A DNA stretch of 64,000 nucleotides from JAJFHI01 sp050633705 (GCA_050633705.1 JBOEGZ010000005.1:1-64000), one strand, 5' to 3'. Positions 9,056 to 18,448 are shown, numbered from the stretch's first letter. Made by a program: numbers and translations. The notes: generated by a model from the sequence alone, not told the origin.

Positions 9056-9862
9056 ATGAACTCCATCATCGATACGTTGAAGGGCGCCCAAGATGGCCAA
9101 CTCTTCAAAAATGTTGCCCGCCAATTCGATTCTCCAACCGACCAGACAGAAGTCGTAATCGCGACCGTCGTCAAAGAATTGGCTGACAAAATCGACCTTA
9201 ACACCCTGTCAAACGGAGGACTTTCAGATTTGATCCGTGCGCTCGGTGAGGGACATCATCAGGACTATCTCGACAATCCCGAGGCGATCACTGGTCCTGA
9301 GGTGCAAAGCGACGGAAACGCAATCTTGAGCCACATCACTGGCTCCAAACATGCCAGCCGTCGATTGGCCGCGCGCGCCGCGCGCGAAACCGAGGTCGAT
9401 GCTGGAACGATCGAAAACATGTTGCCCGTTGTTGCGGCCATGATGATGGGCGGACTTTCCAAGACCGCGCGCGGACCACTGGGTGAGATTATGCAGAAAA
9501 TGCAAATTGGCAGCGGGCAATCCATCCAATCTGCCATTTCAGAAAATGCAAATATCGGCCAGCATCAACCCCTGCCTGTGCCTGGCGACCATGTTCCTGG
9601 ACTTGGACGGGGCAAATCTTCCAATCCATTTGAAGATTTCTCAGACGTGATACGGGGCGGGCGAAAACGTGTTCCTCGAGACGTCGATTTTGGCAACGGT
9701 GACGGAAGTACGTTGTGGCGCCTCGTGCGTTCCATCATCGGTTCTGCCCTTGGCCTTCGTGGTAGCAGCGGCGTCATGGGTTGGATCATCCGCTTTTTCA
9801 TCTACAAGTACGGTTGGCGCATTGTCAGCGGTATTTTCCGGCGCCTCATTCTGGGTCGTTAA
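9056..9862 (+). CDS. DUF937 domain-containing protein
   Basis: A 268-residue protein of unknown function. The DUF937 core runs from about residue 40 to 145: VSDGNAILSHITGSKHASR-like segment at 86-102 and ENMLPVVAAMMMGGLSK at 119-135 match the family pattern of an LP-hydrophobic-G-L motif. The C-terminus (about 240-268) is hydrophobic and then basic (GVMGWIIRFFIYKYGWRI), possibly a membrane anchor or amphipathic helix. There is no signal peptide. It stands alone and is followed by a strong terminator. No function can be assigned. Confidence 0.75.
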   Translation: MNSIIDTLKGAQDGQLFKNVARQFDSPTDQTEVVIATVVKELADKIDLNTLSNGGLSDLIRALGEGHHQDYLDNPEAITGPEVQSDGNAILSHITGSKHASRRLAARAARETEVDAGTIENMLPVVAAMMMGGLSKTARGPLGEIMQKMQIGSGQSIQSAISENANIGQHQPLPVPGDHVPGLGRGKSSNPFEDFSDVIRGGRKRVPRDVDFGNGDGSTLWRLVRSIIGSALGLRGSSGVMGWIIRFFIYKYGWRIVSGIFRRLILGR

Positions 9863-9908
9863 AATTGGTGCGTACTGAAAAGCCTGACTTAGGTCTGTGG
9901 CTAAAAAC

Positions 9909-9945
9909 AAAAAATCCGGTTTGCTGCGCGCAAACCGGATTTTTT
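9909..9945. terminator. Strong bidirectional intrinsic terminator
   Basis: A 16-bp perfect stem (9909-9924 with 9930-9945, core ATCCGGTTTGC) around a TGCGC loop, with six A on one side and six T on the other. It ends both the rightward DUF937 gene and the leftward small exported protein gene at 9991. Confidence 0.93.
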
Positions 9946-9990
9946 CTTAGAAATTGCCGCTCTGTAATTGCGCCATATGCATTATGCACT

Positions 9991-10353
9991 TTACCGTCTG
10001 CGACGACTTCTCGATAGACAAGGGCGAGATTCGACACGGCATGTCCACCCACCAGATACCCGTGAACAACTCTGTGTTCGGCCTGCAGACCGCGAGAACC
10101 GTGCCCAGTCCGTCCCATACTCACCAGCAGTATATTCAAACCAATCTTGGATTGCTGCGCGCAAAGCAAGTTTCTTTGTCTTTTGCACGCCGGATGATCC
10201 ACCATGGGAATGATCGGCAAAGCAAGTACGCCCTTTGACCTTTACCCAGGCATGCATACCCGCCAGACCCGTTTGGTCTGCCACCGCAATTGATGGGGCT
10301 GAAAACGCGACAGTAATCGTACAAAGCATTATCATCAATGACTTGCAGTTCAT
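9991..10353 (-). CDS. Small exported cysteine-containing protein
   Basis: Unidentified. The start at 10353 gives 120 residues, with GAGAAGG nine bases upstream; the open frame extends 26 codons further but without support. Residues 1-25 are a Sec signal peptide (MNCKSLMIMLCTITVAFSAP, likely cleavage after IAVA). The mature part has four cysteines (in GRTCFA, TQSCSR, GWTCRV, RPCL), an Ala-rich helix AALRAAIQDWFEYTAGEYG-like, and a very basic tail (SRSRRRR). The pattern resembles small periplasmic proteins seen in Hyphomicrobiales with two probable disulphides. It diverges from trmFO and ends at a terminator. Confidence 0.65.
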   Translation of the reverse strand: MNCKSLMIMLCTITVAFSAPSIAVADQTGLAGMHAWVKVKGRTCFADHSHGGSSGVQKTKKLALRAAIQDWFEYTAGEYGTDWARFSRSAGRTQSCSRVSGGWTCRVESRPCLSRSRRRR

Positions 10354-10762
10354 CGTCGTAACCTTCTCAAGAAATACTTCTATTCTACGAATCTTTTGTG
10401 CCAGAAATCTCGACGCGAAACGATACGCCAACGCGTTATACGCAACGAAACTATATCGAGCGCGGCAGTCGGGTCACAGCTTTGTAATGGGCAAAATCAC
10501 TGACCTAGATCATTGCAAGCGACGCTGGATATTAAAACGAATCATAGCTTCATTGATTCCTCACAAAAAAACCCGCCACAGTGTTCAATCCCGAAAGCAA
10601 AAAGAGAGCAAAGAGTTGCCTATGGCGGCTTATGGTCGGATAAGGCATAAACCGCACGGGACGACGATGTTTGACGACAATCGCCGGTCTGCACGTTATC
10701 GCCAGCGCAAATTTGCCTGGCACAACTTTTGTTCGATCCTCAATTGCTCTAGCGTCCATTTC
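10354..10762. other. Divergent region before trmFO
   Basis: The trmFO frame stays open through most of this stretch from 10235, but the encoded residues are Arg/Lys/Cys-rich, resemble nothing in TrmFO and overlap the small exported gene on the other strand. It is read here as non-coding. No clear promoter was seen. Confidence 0.45.
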
Positions 10763-12220
10763 ATGAAAACAACACCATCAGACATCCCACCAATCCACGT
10801 TATTGGTGGCGGGCTCGCCGGTTCAGAAGCGGCATGGCAAGCTGCCAATGCCGGCGTCAGCGTTGTGCTGCACGAAATGCGGCCCAAGCGATCAACCGAT
10901 GCGCACCAGACCGATGGTTTGGCAGAACTCGTGTGTTCGAATTCGTTTCGGTCGGATGATTGGCAAAACAATGCCGTTGGATTGCTTCATGCTGAGATGC
11001 GCCGCGCCAATTCGATCATTATGACTTCGGGTGACACCCACAAACTCCCTGCTGGTGGTGCGCTGGCGGTTGACCGTGATGCTTTCTCCGCTGATGTGAC
11101 AGCCAAACTTGCATCTCACCCGCTGATCACCATCGAACGTGACGAAGTCGCAGGTCTTCCTCCTGAAGACTGGTCGAGTGTCATCATTGCAACTGGGCCA
11201 TTAACCTCGCCTGCTCTTAGCAAAGCCATCGGCGATCTTACTGGCGAAACCGAGTTGGCATTCTTTGATGCAATTGCACCGATCGTGCACTTTGACAGCA
11301 TCAACAACGAAATTGCCTGGCGGCAATCGCGCTACGACAAAGCAGGACCAGGCGGCACGGGCGCCGATTACATCAATTGTCCAATGGATAAAGCGCAATA
11401 CAACAACTTCATCGATGCCCTTTTGGCTGGTGAAAAAACCAGTTTCAAAGAATGGGAAGACAACACTCCATACTTTAACGGCTGCCTGCCAATTGAAGTC
11501 ATGGCAGAACGCGGGCGCGAAACCTTGCGCTATGGACCGATGAAACCGATCGGCCTCACAAACCCGCGCGCGCCAGATAAAAAACCCTATGCCGTTATTC
11601 AACTGCGCCAAGACAACGCGCTTGGCAGTTTATGGAACATGGTTGGATTTCAAACCAAGTTGAAATATGGCGCACAAACCGAGATCTTTCGAATGATCCC
11701 CGGATTGGAGATCGCCGAATTTGCGCGCCTGGGTGGCCTGCACCGAAATACGTTTTTGAATTCTCCAAAACTCCTTGATCGCACGTTGCGCCTGAAAAAG
11801 CAGCCACGTCTGCGTTTTGCCGGCCAGATTACCGGTGTCGAGGGTTATGTTGAAAGTGCAGCCATTGGATTGCTTGCCGGTCGTTTTGCTGCCGCTGAAC
11901 GATTGGGCAAGGCGCCAAACCTTCCTCCGGAAACAACCGCCCTTGGTGGCCTTATCAATCACATTACAGGCGGACACTTAATCGAAGACAACCAAACAGG
12001 AGAAGGCTCATCAAGCAGCCGTTCTTTCCAACCGATGAATATCAACTTCGGCCTCCTGCCCCCACCCCACCCCGATACCGTTGCCACGATCGATGAAGAC
12101 GGCAAACGCATCAAAGGCAAGGCCAAGGGATTTGCAAAAAAGCGCGCGGTCACCAAACGTGCGATGCAAGATATCGAAGCCTGGCTCGCTCAAACCAACG
12201 CATCTCGAGCCGCGGAATAA
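10763..12220 (+). CDS. trmFO: Methylenetetrahydrofolate-tRNA-(uracil-5-)-methyltransferase TrmFO
   Basis: A folate- and FAD-dependent enzyme that makes 5-methyluridine at tRNA position 54. The 485-residue product starts at MKTTPSDIPPIHVIGGGLAG with the FAD-binding GGGLAGSEAA at 14-23. Family blocks follow: ELVCSNSFRSD, AGGALAVDRDAFS, YINCPMDKAQY and LHRNTFLNSPKLL. The ATG at 10763 is chosen by homology; there is no obvious ribosome site, so the mRNA could be leaderless or start at an ATG at 10622. It faces the SGNH hydrolase gene with a 29-base gap. In many relatives trmFO lies next to the phytoene-synthase-like gene, as here with one gene inserted. Confidence 0.94.
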   Translation: MKTTPSDIPPIHVIGGGLAGSEAAWQAANAGVSVVLHEMRPKRSTDAHQTDGLAELVCSNSFRSDDWQNNAVGLLHAEMRRANSIIMTSGDTHKLPAGGALAVDRDAFSADVTAKLASHPLITIERDEVAGLPPEDWSSVIIATGPLTSPALSKAIGDLTGETELAFFDAIAPIVHFDSINNEIAWRQSRYDKAGPGGTGADYINCPMDKAQYNNFIDALLAGEKTSFKEWEDNTPYFNGCLPIEVMAERGRETLRYGPMKPIGLTNPRAPDKKPYAVIQLRQDNALGSLWNMVGFQTKLKYGAQTEIFRMIPGLEIAEFARLGGLHRNTFLNSPKLLDRTLRLKKQPRLRFAGQITGVEGYVESAAIGLLAGRFAAAERLGKAPNLPPETTALGGLINHITGGHLIEDNQTGEGSSSSRSFQPMNINFGLLPPPHPDTVATIDEDGKRIKGKAKGFAKKRAVTKRAMQDIEAWLAQTNASRAAE

Positions 12221-12249
12221 AACGTCAAACAGAAGTCGCGACGAAATTC

Positions 12250-14400
12250 TTATTCACTAGACGTTTTCGCGCTTGGCGTTGGTCCTACGATTACGGTTGC
12301 GGCTTGCGGGGCGACTGGGTCCTGACCATATCTTGCCAAAACCTTACGCGCTGCATTCACGACCGCGTCACCAATCGCTGCCTGCCCTTCCGCCGTTGGA
12401 TGGTAAGCACCCGAATACGTTGACGCTAACACAAGTTGGAACAGTCCAAGGCTGTTGAAGCGCAAGGCTTTCGGCAACTTCGTTTGCGACACGTGGAAAT
12501 TCCCCGTTAAGAACGCATCGTTTGGTGTTCGAAACCATCGTCGGCGCGACGCGTAAGCTGGATATTGGGCTGGGTTGTAGGGAACCCACTTACCGTCGAC
12601 CAAGCGCGGCAAGCGCAAGTCATCGGCAATGGGTGAGCCATCTACATTAGATTGAGCATTGCGCGTAAACCCGGCACAAACGCCGCGCCCATTAAAAAGA
12701 GGTCGATGACTTTCGGCGAATGTCCAACCATGGCGTCGCGCCTCAGACCGCATTTGGTTATTGAGACTTTCTGCAACATCGAGTCCTTCGCGCACACGTT
12801 TTTCACTCAGTTTATAATCGGCAACAACTTCCATCCCCGCCCGCCCATCTGGACACACCTGTTGACCGTCATCAAGAAACGCCATACCTGGATAGCCTGT
12901 TAAAATTATACGGTCTGATTGCTTCCATGGTACGTGCAGCACGTTATGAAACGCACGTTTCAAAGACTTGTATCGATACTTGAGCTTTTTAAGCTTCGCC
13001 TCGGCTTGGCCCTTTTGGAACACGCGGCCAAACCACCCTCCAAGTTGTTTCAAAGTTGACTTGTCGGCAAGAACTGCGTTGGCGACCAATCGAGAAAAAC
13101 CAATGTCGTTGCCGCCAATCGACATAAACACCAAATCAATCTTGCGCGCCTTCAGACGATTGCACTTTCGCAGCACCAGAAGGTTTTCCAGCTCAGGTAC
13201 TTTTCGGCGCAAATGATAAGCTTCCGGATAGTCTTTTTGCTTCGCTTCGTTGTCTCCACATTGAGCAACAGCAGCGGCAGAAACCTGAGAAAGATCTGGT
13301 GGAGACGGCACCCATTCGTGCCCCTTGTAGCGCAGGAATAAACCGTCCGTAATCTCCGCCCCCGAGCACGCCAAACCGACAAAGGTCACTGCCCGATGAG
13401 GGTTTTCAATTGCCAGCTGCAACGCCGCCCGCAACTGATGCGAATAAAGTGACCTATGACACGCGCGATCTAACCACCGAGCATCCTCCGATAAGAAAGC
13501 CTCATCACCGATATCTCGCCACGGACCAACACGCGCTGGAAACCCCGCAAGGCTCCACGTCATGCCCGGTTTATCGACACCGTAGGCGGTCGCTCGTTGC
13601 GACGAAAAACGTACCGGCACATCAGGATTGCCTTCTCCTGACGCGAAACTATCGCCCATACCAACAATGAGAAGGTCAACAACTTTGGCCTGAACAGATG
13701 CAACTTTTTGCCCACCAATTTCAACATCGATATCGCCACCGACGGGATACGGCAGGTCGAGTATGACCTCTTGACCGCACGGGGCGGTGACGACTTCAGG
13801 TTTGCTTTTGCGTTTTGTTTTCTGGCGATCTTTTCCCGTCACAACCCGCCCTGTCACAACCTTCCAAGAACACGTCAAGATCGGTGCCTCAGCCATGTTA
13901 TCTATCCGGGCAACAATCTTGTGGGACTTCGGGTCCATAAAGTTCTTGGCGCCCGTGCATTTGTGTCGATTGGTCGAGCTATCCCAGCAGGTCTTAGAAT
14001 AAATCTTGCTGGCCCAGCCGTCTCTGTCTTGCAAACTCAAGCGGCGTTCGGCGGAAAGCACAGGCGAGATTTTTTCTTGTTCTGACAGCGACATCCAAAT
14101 GTTTCGATGCCATTGCGTATGCTTAGGGTCTTTAAAAAAGCGAAATGGATTGGCCAATCGCCAAGTTACAATAGGTGGCGGCGTCACACTGGTTGGCGTC
14201 GACAATTGATCCTGAACCGAAGACGCATCAAGCGTGCTCTCGGGCGTGTCCGCCGTTTTTGTCTGAGCTTTATTGGCATCAATCTGTGCTGGGTCAACGC
14301 GATCTACAAAGCTTGATGCAGGGTCTGCTTTCAAGCTTTCACCCGGAAGAGAGGCAAGCATCAATCCGGCAAGACTTATTGAGCGATATAACCCACGCAT
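12250..14400 (-). CDS. Large exported SGNH/GDSL-family hydrolase
   Basis: A 716-residue predicted extracytoplasmic esterase or lipase. It has a short signal sequence (MRGLYRSISLAGLMLASLPG), a 200-residue N-terminal region of unknown fold, then the SGNH domain: block I GMGDSFASGEG with nucleophile Ser251, block III GGND at 429-432, and block V AYHPTAEG with His near 668. The Asp usually three residues before that His is replaced by Gly, as in Ser-His dyad esterases related to the Streptomyces scabies enzyme. At least ten cysteines suggest disulphides. GGGAGG six bases before the ATG sets the start. Substrate unknown. It lies between trmFO and the NDUFAF6-like gene. Confidence 0.85.
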   Translation of the reverse strand: MRGLYRSISLAGLMLASLPGESLKADPASSFVDRVDPAQIDANKAQTKTADTPESTLDASSVQDQLSTPTSVTPPPIVTWRLANPFRFFKDPKHTQWHRNIWMSLSEQEKISPVLSAERRLSLQDRDGWASKIYSKTCWDSSTNRHKCTGAKNFMDPKSHKIVARIDNMAEAPILTCSWKVVTGRVVTGKDRQKTKRKSKPEVVTAPCGQEVILDLPYPVGGDIDVEIGGQKVASVQAKVVDLLIVGMGDSFASGEGNPDVPVRFSSQRATAYGVDKPGMTWSLAGFPARVGPWRDIGDEAFLSEDARWLDRACHRSLYSHQLRAALQLAIENPHRAVTFVGLACSGAEITDGLFLRYKGHEWVPSPPDLSQVSAAAVAQCGDNEAKQKDYPEAYHLRRKVPELENLLVLRKCNRLKARKIDLVFMSIGGNDIGFSRLVANAVLADKSTLKQLGGWFGRVFQKGQAEAKLKKLKYRYKSLKRAFHNVLHVPWKQSDRIILTGYPGMAFLDDGQQVCPDGRAGMEVVADYKLSEKRVREGLDVAESLNNQMRSEARRHGWTFAESHRPLFNGRGVCAGFTRNAQSNVDGSPIADDLRLPRLVDGKWVPYNPAQYPAYASRRRWFRTPNDAFLTGNFHVSQTKLPKALRFNSLGLFQLVLASTYSGAYHPTAEGQAAIGDAVVNAARKVLARYGQDPVAPQAATVIVGPTPSAKTSSE

Positions 14401-14442
14401 TCAAACCTCCCGCATTCCACCAGACGGTTCAAAGCCTGGCCG

Positions 14443-15342
14443 TCAGCAGCGCCCGAACCATTTGCCTATCAAAACCCGCGAGGCCATCGCGAGCGGTGAA
14501 ATTTCCGCAACCTGGCGTGTTGGATCAAAATTGGGGTCATCCAGAACCCGCAAATAGGGCTCTACAAGGGCAAGTTCTAGGATTATCCCGCGCTCAGCCT
14601 TAGAAGCCGCTCGCATCTGGGACTTAGCCCGACGATGCGCCGCCCTTGCCGATTGAATGGCCGAGACAATCGACGCTTGACGTTCGGTCGCACTGTTATC
14701 GATAAAATCATCGGGTAACAAAGTGTGTGACTGTAATGGTGCGGTCGCGCGGTCAATCGTTATTGGCAATGGCCATTGTTCGCGTGAAACGTGGCGTGGC
14801 AAACGCCGCAAAACGACGACCGTGCCAACCGCCTCAGTCGCATTGGCAATTAAACTGTTGAACGCCGGTGTCGCTTCAATTCCACAAATGCGAGCTGCCA
14901 GAGACAAGCCAGAACCCGTGGTCGCCTGCAAGTACGCTTCATACTCGGACAGACTTCTTTGAATGGTGGGATAGCCATCATCGCCACGAGCATCCAACAA
15001 TGCATCAAGTTGGTCTCTTGGCAGATGATGGCGAATAATCACTTGGCCAAAAGCATCAGCAAGCTGATTGCCGGTTGGCGTCGCTTGCGCGCCGAGCCCC
15101 GCAAGCCAATCACGCCACCATTGCAATCGAATATCACCAAGTGTTGGCTCGCTAACCAAAAACGGTATGCGCGCCATCTCGCCGAGAAACGCCGCCAAAA
15201 CAACGAGATCGTCTCGCACGTTACGTGGTGCCAACAGTGCGCCTAAGTAACCCTCATAGGCGTAGCTGCGTGCCACCTGCCAGATATCACTATGGGCAGT
15301 TGAGGTGTTGGAGCGAAGCTGGGTCTGGGACGGCGAGTTCAT
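14443..15342 (-). CDS. Phytoene/squalene synthase-like protein (NDUFAF6 homologue)
   Basis: A 299-residue protein with the all-alpha isoprenyl synthase fold. Key family segments are SYAYEGYLGALLAP (about 26-39), LGDIRLQWWRDWL (about 68-80) and YPTIQRSLSEYEAYLQATTGS. The Asp-rich DxxxD substrate motifs of true phytoene synthases are not present in usable form, as in mitochondrial NDUFAF6, a complex I assembly factor. It is therefore more likely an assembly factor than a carotenoid enzyme. It follows the NDUFAF3-like gene and secF on the same strand, and no other carotenoid genes are in the window. Confidence 0.82.
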   Translation of the reverse strand: MNSPSQTQLRSNTSTAHSDIWQVARSYAYEGYLGALLAPRNVRDDLVVLAAFLGEMARIPFLVSEPTLGDIRLQWWRDWLAGLGAQATPTGNQLADAFGQVIIRHHLPRDQLDALLDARGDDGYPTIQRSLSEYEAYLQATTGSGLSLAARICGIEATPAFNSLIANATEAVGTVVVLRRLPRHVSREQWPLPITIDRATAPLQSHTLLPDDFIDNSATERQASIVSAIQSARAAHRRAKSQMRAASKAERGIILELALVEPYLRVLDDPNFDPTRQVAEISPLAMASRVLIGKWFGRC

Positions 15343-15378
15343 CAGATCTCTATTCAGGATGCACGAATATTAGACCGT

Positions 15379-15768
15379 TTAGGCAACAGCTATCAGGGCC
15401 GTCGCAACGGGTCTGCGTTCAGCCAATAACACATTGTACGTGCGCGCTGCGGCACCTGTTGCCATTGGCTCCAAGCCAATACCGACGGTTTGAAAGGCTT
15501 CAATGACAGGTTCTGGCGGCACCACCAAACGATCGCCCGTGCCGAGCAATAAAAGTTCCAGCGGTTTTGTTTCGGCAAAAACCAAGGCGAACTCAGTCGG
15601 TGTCAGCAAATCGACATCGTCAACAGCCCAAGCCGTCATTTGACTCGGCAGACAGATCAGCGAACCGCGATGGCTCATATCAGCAAAACGAAAACCACCA
15701 TTACCGTAAGCATCAATCGGTGCTTGGCCCGGAAAACTTGGCGGTGGCAACTCGCGGTTTTCAGACAT
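15379..15768 (-). CDS. Mth938-like domain protein (NDUFAF3 homologue, DUF498)
   Basis: A 129-residue single-domain protein of the Mth938/AAMDC fold. The signature runs IDAYGNGGFRFADMSHRGS (about 18-36), then PLELLLLGTGDRLVVPP and the end block TGAAARTYNVLLAERRPVATAL. The human homologue NDUFAF3 assembles complex I, but the bacterial function is unproven. The start at 15768 (MSENREL) has GCGAGG upstream; the longer frame starts with TTG five codons earlier. It lies 40 bases downstream of secF and 36 bases upstream of the NDUFAF6-like gene, in a conserved alphaproteobacterial arrangement. Confidence 0.88.
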   Translation of the reverse strand: MSENRELPPPSFPGQAPIDAYGNGGFRFADMSHRGSLICLPSQMTAWAVDDVDLLTPTEFALVFAETKPLELLLLGTGDRLVVPPEPVIEAFQTVGIGLEPMATGAAARTYNVLLAERRPVATALIAVA

Positions 15769-15808
15769 TGCCGTGCCTCGCAATTCCAGCCAACCGAAAG
15801 GCTACAAA

Positions 15809-16768
15809 CTAGACCTGAGCACCGGCTGGCGCTTTGGTGTCATTGCCACTCCAGTCGCGTTTCACGCCAATCCATTTCAGGAACGGTGTGGCAACAAAGA
15901 TCGACGACCACGTACCAATCAAAATGCCAAACAACATCGCAAACGCAAAGCCTTTGATGACTTCAGTGCCGTAGATATAAATTGAGAATATTGCCAACAA
16001 CGTGGTGACAGACGTCAGCACAGTTCGCGACATCGTTTCGTTGATCGACTTATTCAACAATTGCAACAACGGCATTTTCTTGTATCGGCGCAAGTTTTCG
16101 CGAATACGGTCAAACACCACCACCGTGTCGTTGATGGAATAGCCGGCAAGTGTCAGCAACGCCGCAACTTCAGTGAGCCCAAACTCCATGTCGAGCAACG
16201 AGAACAGACCCAGGGTGATGGTAATATCGTGCACCAACGCCAAGATGGCAGCCAACGAGAACTGCCACTCAAATCGAAACCAAATATAGAGCAAGATGCC
16301 AATAATCGCGCACAACACCGCAATAATACCGGCCTGCTTCAGCTCGCCGGAAACGGACGGTCCAACCACTTCGGCACGGCGAATTTCGATTGTGTCTCCG
16401 AGCGCCTTTTGCACCTTCGCGGCGGCTGCTTGTTGAGCGACCTCGCCACTCACGCCTTCTGTTGCCTTTTGTTGCTCGACCCGAATAAGTGCCTCTTGCG
16501 GCGTATCTAACCCTTGAATTTGCACATCGCCGAGACCGAGTTTGCCCAAGCGTTCGCGCAGCTCTGCGACTTGAATTGGACCCGACTTACTGCGAACCTC
16601 AAACAGAGAGCCACCCTTAAAATCGATGCCGAAGTTCAGCCCGTGCACGGCCAACAAAAAAACTGACGCAATCGCAACGGCAATCGAGGCCGGGACGCAA
16701 AATTTACGCAGTGACATAATTGGGAATTCTGTGCCGTGCGGCCAAAAATCAATGCCTTTGAACATCAT
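15809..16768 (-). CDS. secF: Protein translocase subunit SecF
   Basis: The inner-membrane RND-type partner of SecD; uses proton motive force to help release preproteins on the periplasmic side. The 319-residue protein has six membrane helices: helix 1 at about 25-45, periplasmic P1 with NFGIDFKGGSLFEV at 46-59, then five helices after residue 145. The RND signature GYSINDTVVVFDRIREN is at about 205-221. It begins 69 bases after the secD stop on the same strand, so secD-secF is an operon. The ATG start is doubled (MM) and either may be used. Confidence 0.97.
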   Translation of the reverse strand: MMFKGIDFWPHGTEFPIMSLRKFCVPASIAVAIASVFLLAVHGLNFGIDFKGGSLFEVRSKSGPIQVAELRERLGKLGLGDVQIQGLDTPQEALIRVEQQKATEGVSGEVAQQAAAAKVQKALGDTIEIRRAEVVGPSVSGELKQAGIIAVLCAIIGILLYIWFRFEWQFSLAAILALVHDITITLGLFSLLDMEFGLTEVAALLTLAGYSINDTVVVFDRIRENLRRYKKMPLLQLLNKSINETMSRTVLTSVTTLLAIFSIYIYGTEVIKGFAFAMLFGILIGTWSSIFVATPFLKWIGVKRDWSGNDTKAPAGAQV

Positions 16769-16837
16769 GTCGTCTGTCTTTCTTTGTGCTGCGCGAACTG
16801 TTCAGCGATCGCCGCGCAAAAATAATTTGGGCTGACT

Positions 16838-18448
16838 TTAGAGCGGTGCAGGTATTTGCCGTGTTTTCTGACGCGCAATCCACAACGAGACAAGCAGCCT
16901 TGTCACTGTGAATGCTGTAAAGACGGTCGCGAAGATACCCAACGACAGTGTGACCGCAAACCCGCGGACCGGACCAGCGCCAAGCGTGAACATCACGATG
17001 GCCGCAATCAAAGTTGTAATGTTTGAGTCCAAAATCGTGCCAAGCGCGCGTTTGAAACCACCATCGATGGCCGAAATCGGTTGCTTGCCGTTTCTGAGCT
17101 CCTCCCTAATCCGTTCATAGATCAGCACATTTGCGTCAACAGCCATACCGACTGTGAGAACGAGGCCTGCGATACCCGGCAAGGTCAACGTCGAGCCGAT
17201 GGTCGACATAACTCCGACGATCAGCAACATGTTCACCAACACCGCTGCCAACGCATAAAGACCGAACATTCCGTAAGCAAAGAAAATGAAGGCCGCAACA
17301 GCGATACTACCGACGATCGCCGCTAAGCGACCACCCGTAATCGAATCTGCACCCAGTGACGGACCAACGGTACGCTCTTCGATAATGGTGAGTTTCGTTG
17401 GCAGGGCACCGGAGCGAAGTTGTACAGCAAGAAGGTTGGCCGATTTGACGTCGAAGTTACCGGAGATCTGACCAGAACCACCCAGAATTGGCTCTTGAAT
17501 AACCGGCGCCGACAACACTTTGTCGTCGAGCATAATCGCAAAGGGACGACCGACGTTTTGCTGCGTGTAGCGACCAAACTTTCGCGCGCCCGATTGATTG
17601 AAGCGGAAAGTAATGATCGGCTGGTTGTCGCGTTGATCAAATCCCGGCTGGGCATCCACCAGATCTTCGCCGCGAACAATCGGTTCAGAGCGCAACACAT
17701 AATCGATGCCGTTTTCCTCTGCATCAGGATAAATCTTGTGTCCAATCGGCAAGCGTGTGGCGCGGGCTTCTTCAGCTGTGACTTGGGGATGCACTTCATG
17801 GAATGACAAAAGTGCTGTCTCTCCAATCAACCTCTTCAAAGTTGCAGTGTCATCATAACCAGGGACCTGTACCAGAATACGTTCTTGACCTTGGCGAACA
17901 ATGTTTGGCTCTGTTGTTCCAACACTATCGACACGCCGACGCACCGTCTCAATAGCAGCCCCGGATGCGCTGGAAATCCGATCTCTAAGCCCTTCCGACG
18001 TTGGCTGCACAGCAATAACGCCTGGGGCTTCTTGCGAAACTGTCAGCGTGTTGCCCGTTGTTCCCAAAAGCGCATTCCCAATTGGCTCAATCAGAGTATT
18101 CAGCGCTTTGATCGCTTTGTCTGTGTCAGCGGCATCTTTCAACGTGACTCGCACCAACTCTGAAGTCACGCCAAGGCCTGTGAATTTGATCTTTTCGTCG
18201 CGCAACACTTTGCGAACATCGCCACGCATGTTGACCAGCGTGTTGGTTTTCAGTTCATCGGCGTCCATCTGGAGCAACAAATGCGCCCCACCCTTGAGAT
18301 CGAGACCGAGGCTTAACTTCTTGTGTGGAAGCCAGTTTGGGAAACTCTTGAGGGTTTTGTCGTCAAGAAAGTTCGGCAGTGTCGCCATAAAGGCGGCCAA
18401 ACAAACGAGAGCAATTGAAATAATTTTCCAGCGCGAGAAATGCAGCAT
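16838..18448 (-). CDS. secD: Protein translocase subunit SecD
   Basis: The larger SecDF subunit. The 536-residue product has an N-terminal helix, the SecD head LSLGLDLKGGAHLLLQMDAD (about 44-63), the P1-head domain, and a C-terminal block of membrane helices with GMAVDANVLIYERIREELR. Start at the ATG at 18448 (MLHFSRWKI), which matches SecD N-termini; a GTG nine codons upstream keeps the frame open but adds a non-family leader. It lies 135 bases downstream of yajC and upstream of secF on the same strand. Confidence 0.97.
   Translation of the reverse strand: MLHFSRWKIISIALVCLAAFMATLPNFLDDKTLKSFPNWLPHKKLSLGLDLKGGAHLLLQMDADELKTNTLVNMRGDVRKVLRDEKIKFTGLGVTSELVRVTLKDAADTDKAIKALNTLIEPIGNALLGTTGNTLTVSQEAPGVIAVQPTSEGLRDRISSASGAAIETVRRRVDSVGTTEPNIVRQGQERILVQVPGYDDTATLKRLIGETALLSFHEVHPQVTAEEARATRLPIGHKIYPDAEENGIDYVLRSEPIVRGEDLVDAQPGFDQRDNQPIITFRFNQSGARKFGRYTQQNVGRPFAIMLDDKVLSAPVIQEPILGGSGQISGNFDVKSANLLAVQLRSGALPTKLTIIEERTVGPSLGADSITGGRLAAIVGSIAVAAFIFFAYGMFGLYALAAVLVNMLLIVGVMSTIGSTLTLPGIAGLVLTVGMAVDANVLIYERIREELRNGKQPISAIDGGFKRALGTILDSNITTLIAAIVMFTLGAGPVRGFAVTLSLGIFATVFTAFTVTRLLVSLWIARQKTRQIPAPL

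Noticed and set aside
10235..10762. N-terminal extension of 176 codons on trmFO
   Set aside because: The frame is open but the residues are not TrmFO-like, and much of it overlaps the small exported protein gene on the other strand.
14443..15342. Carotenoid or hopanoid biosynthesis enzyme
   Set aside because: The Asp-rich catalytic motifs are lost and no other isoprenoid genes are nearby; the NDUFAF6-like explanation is better.
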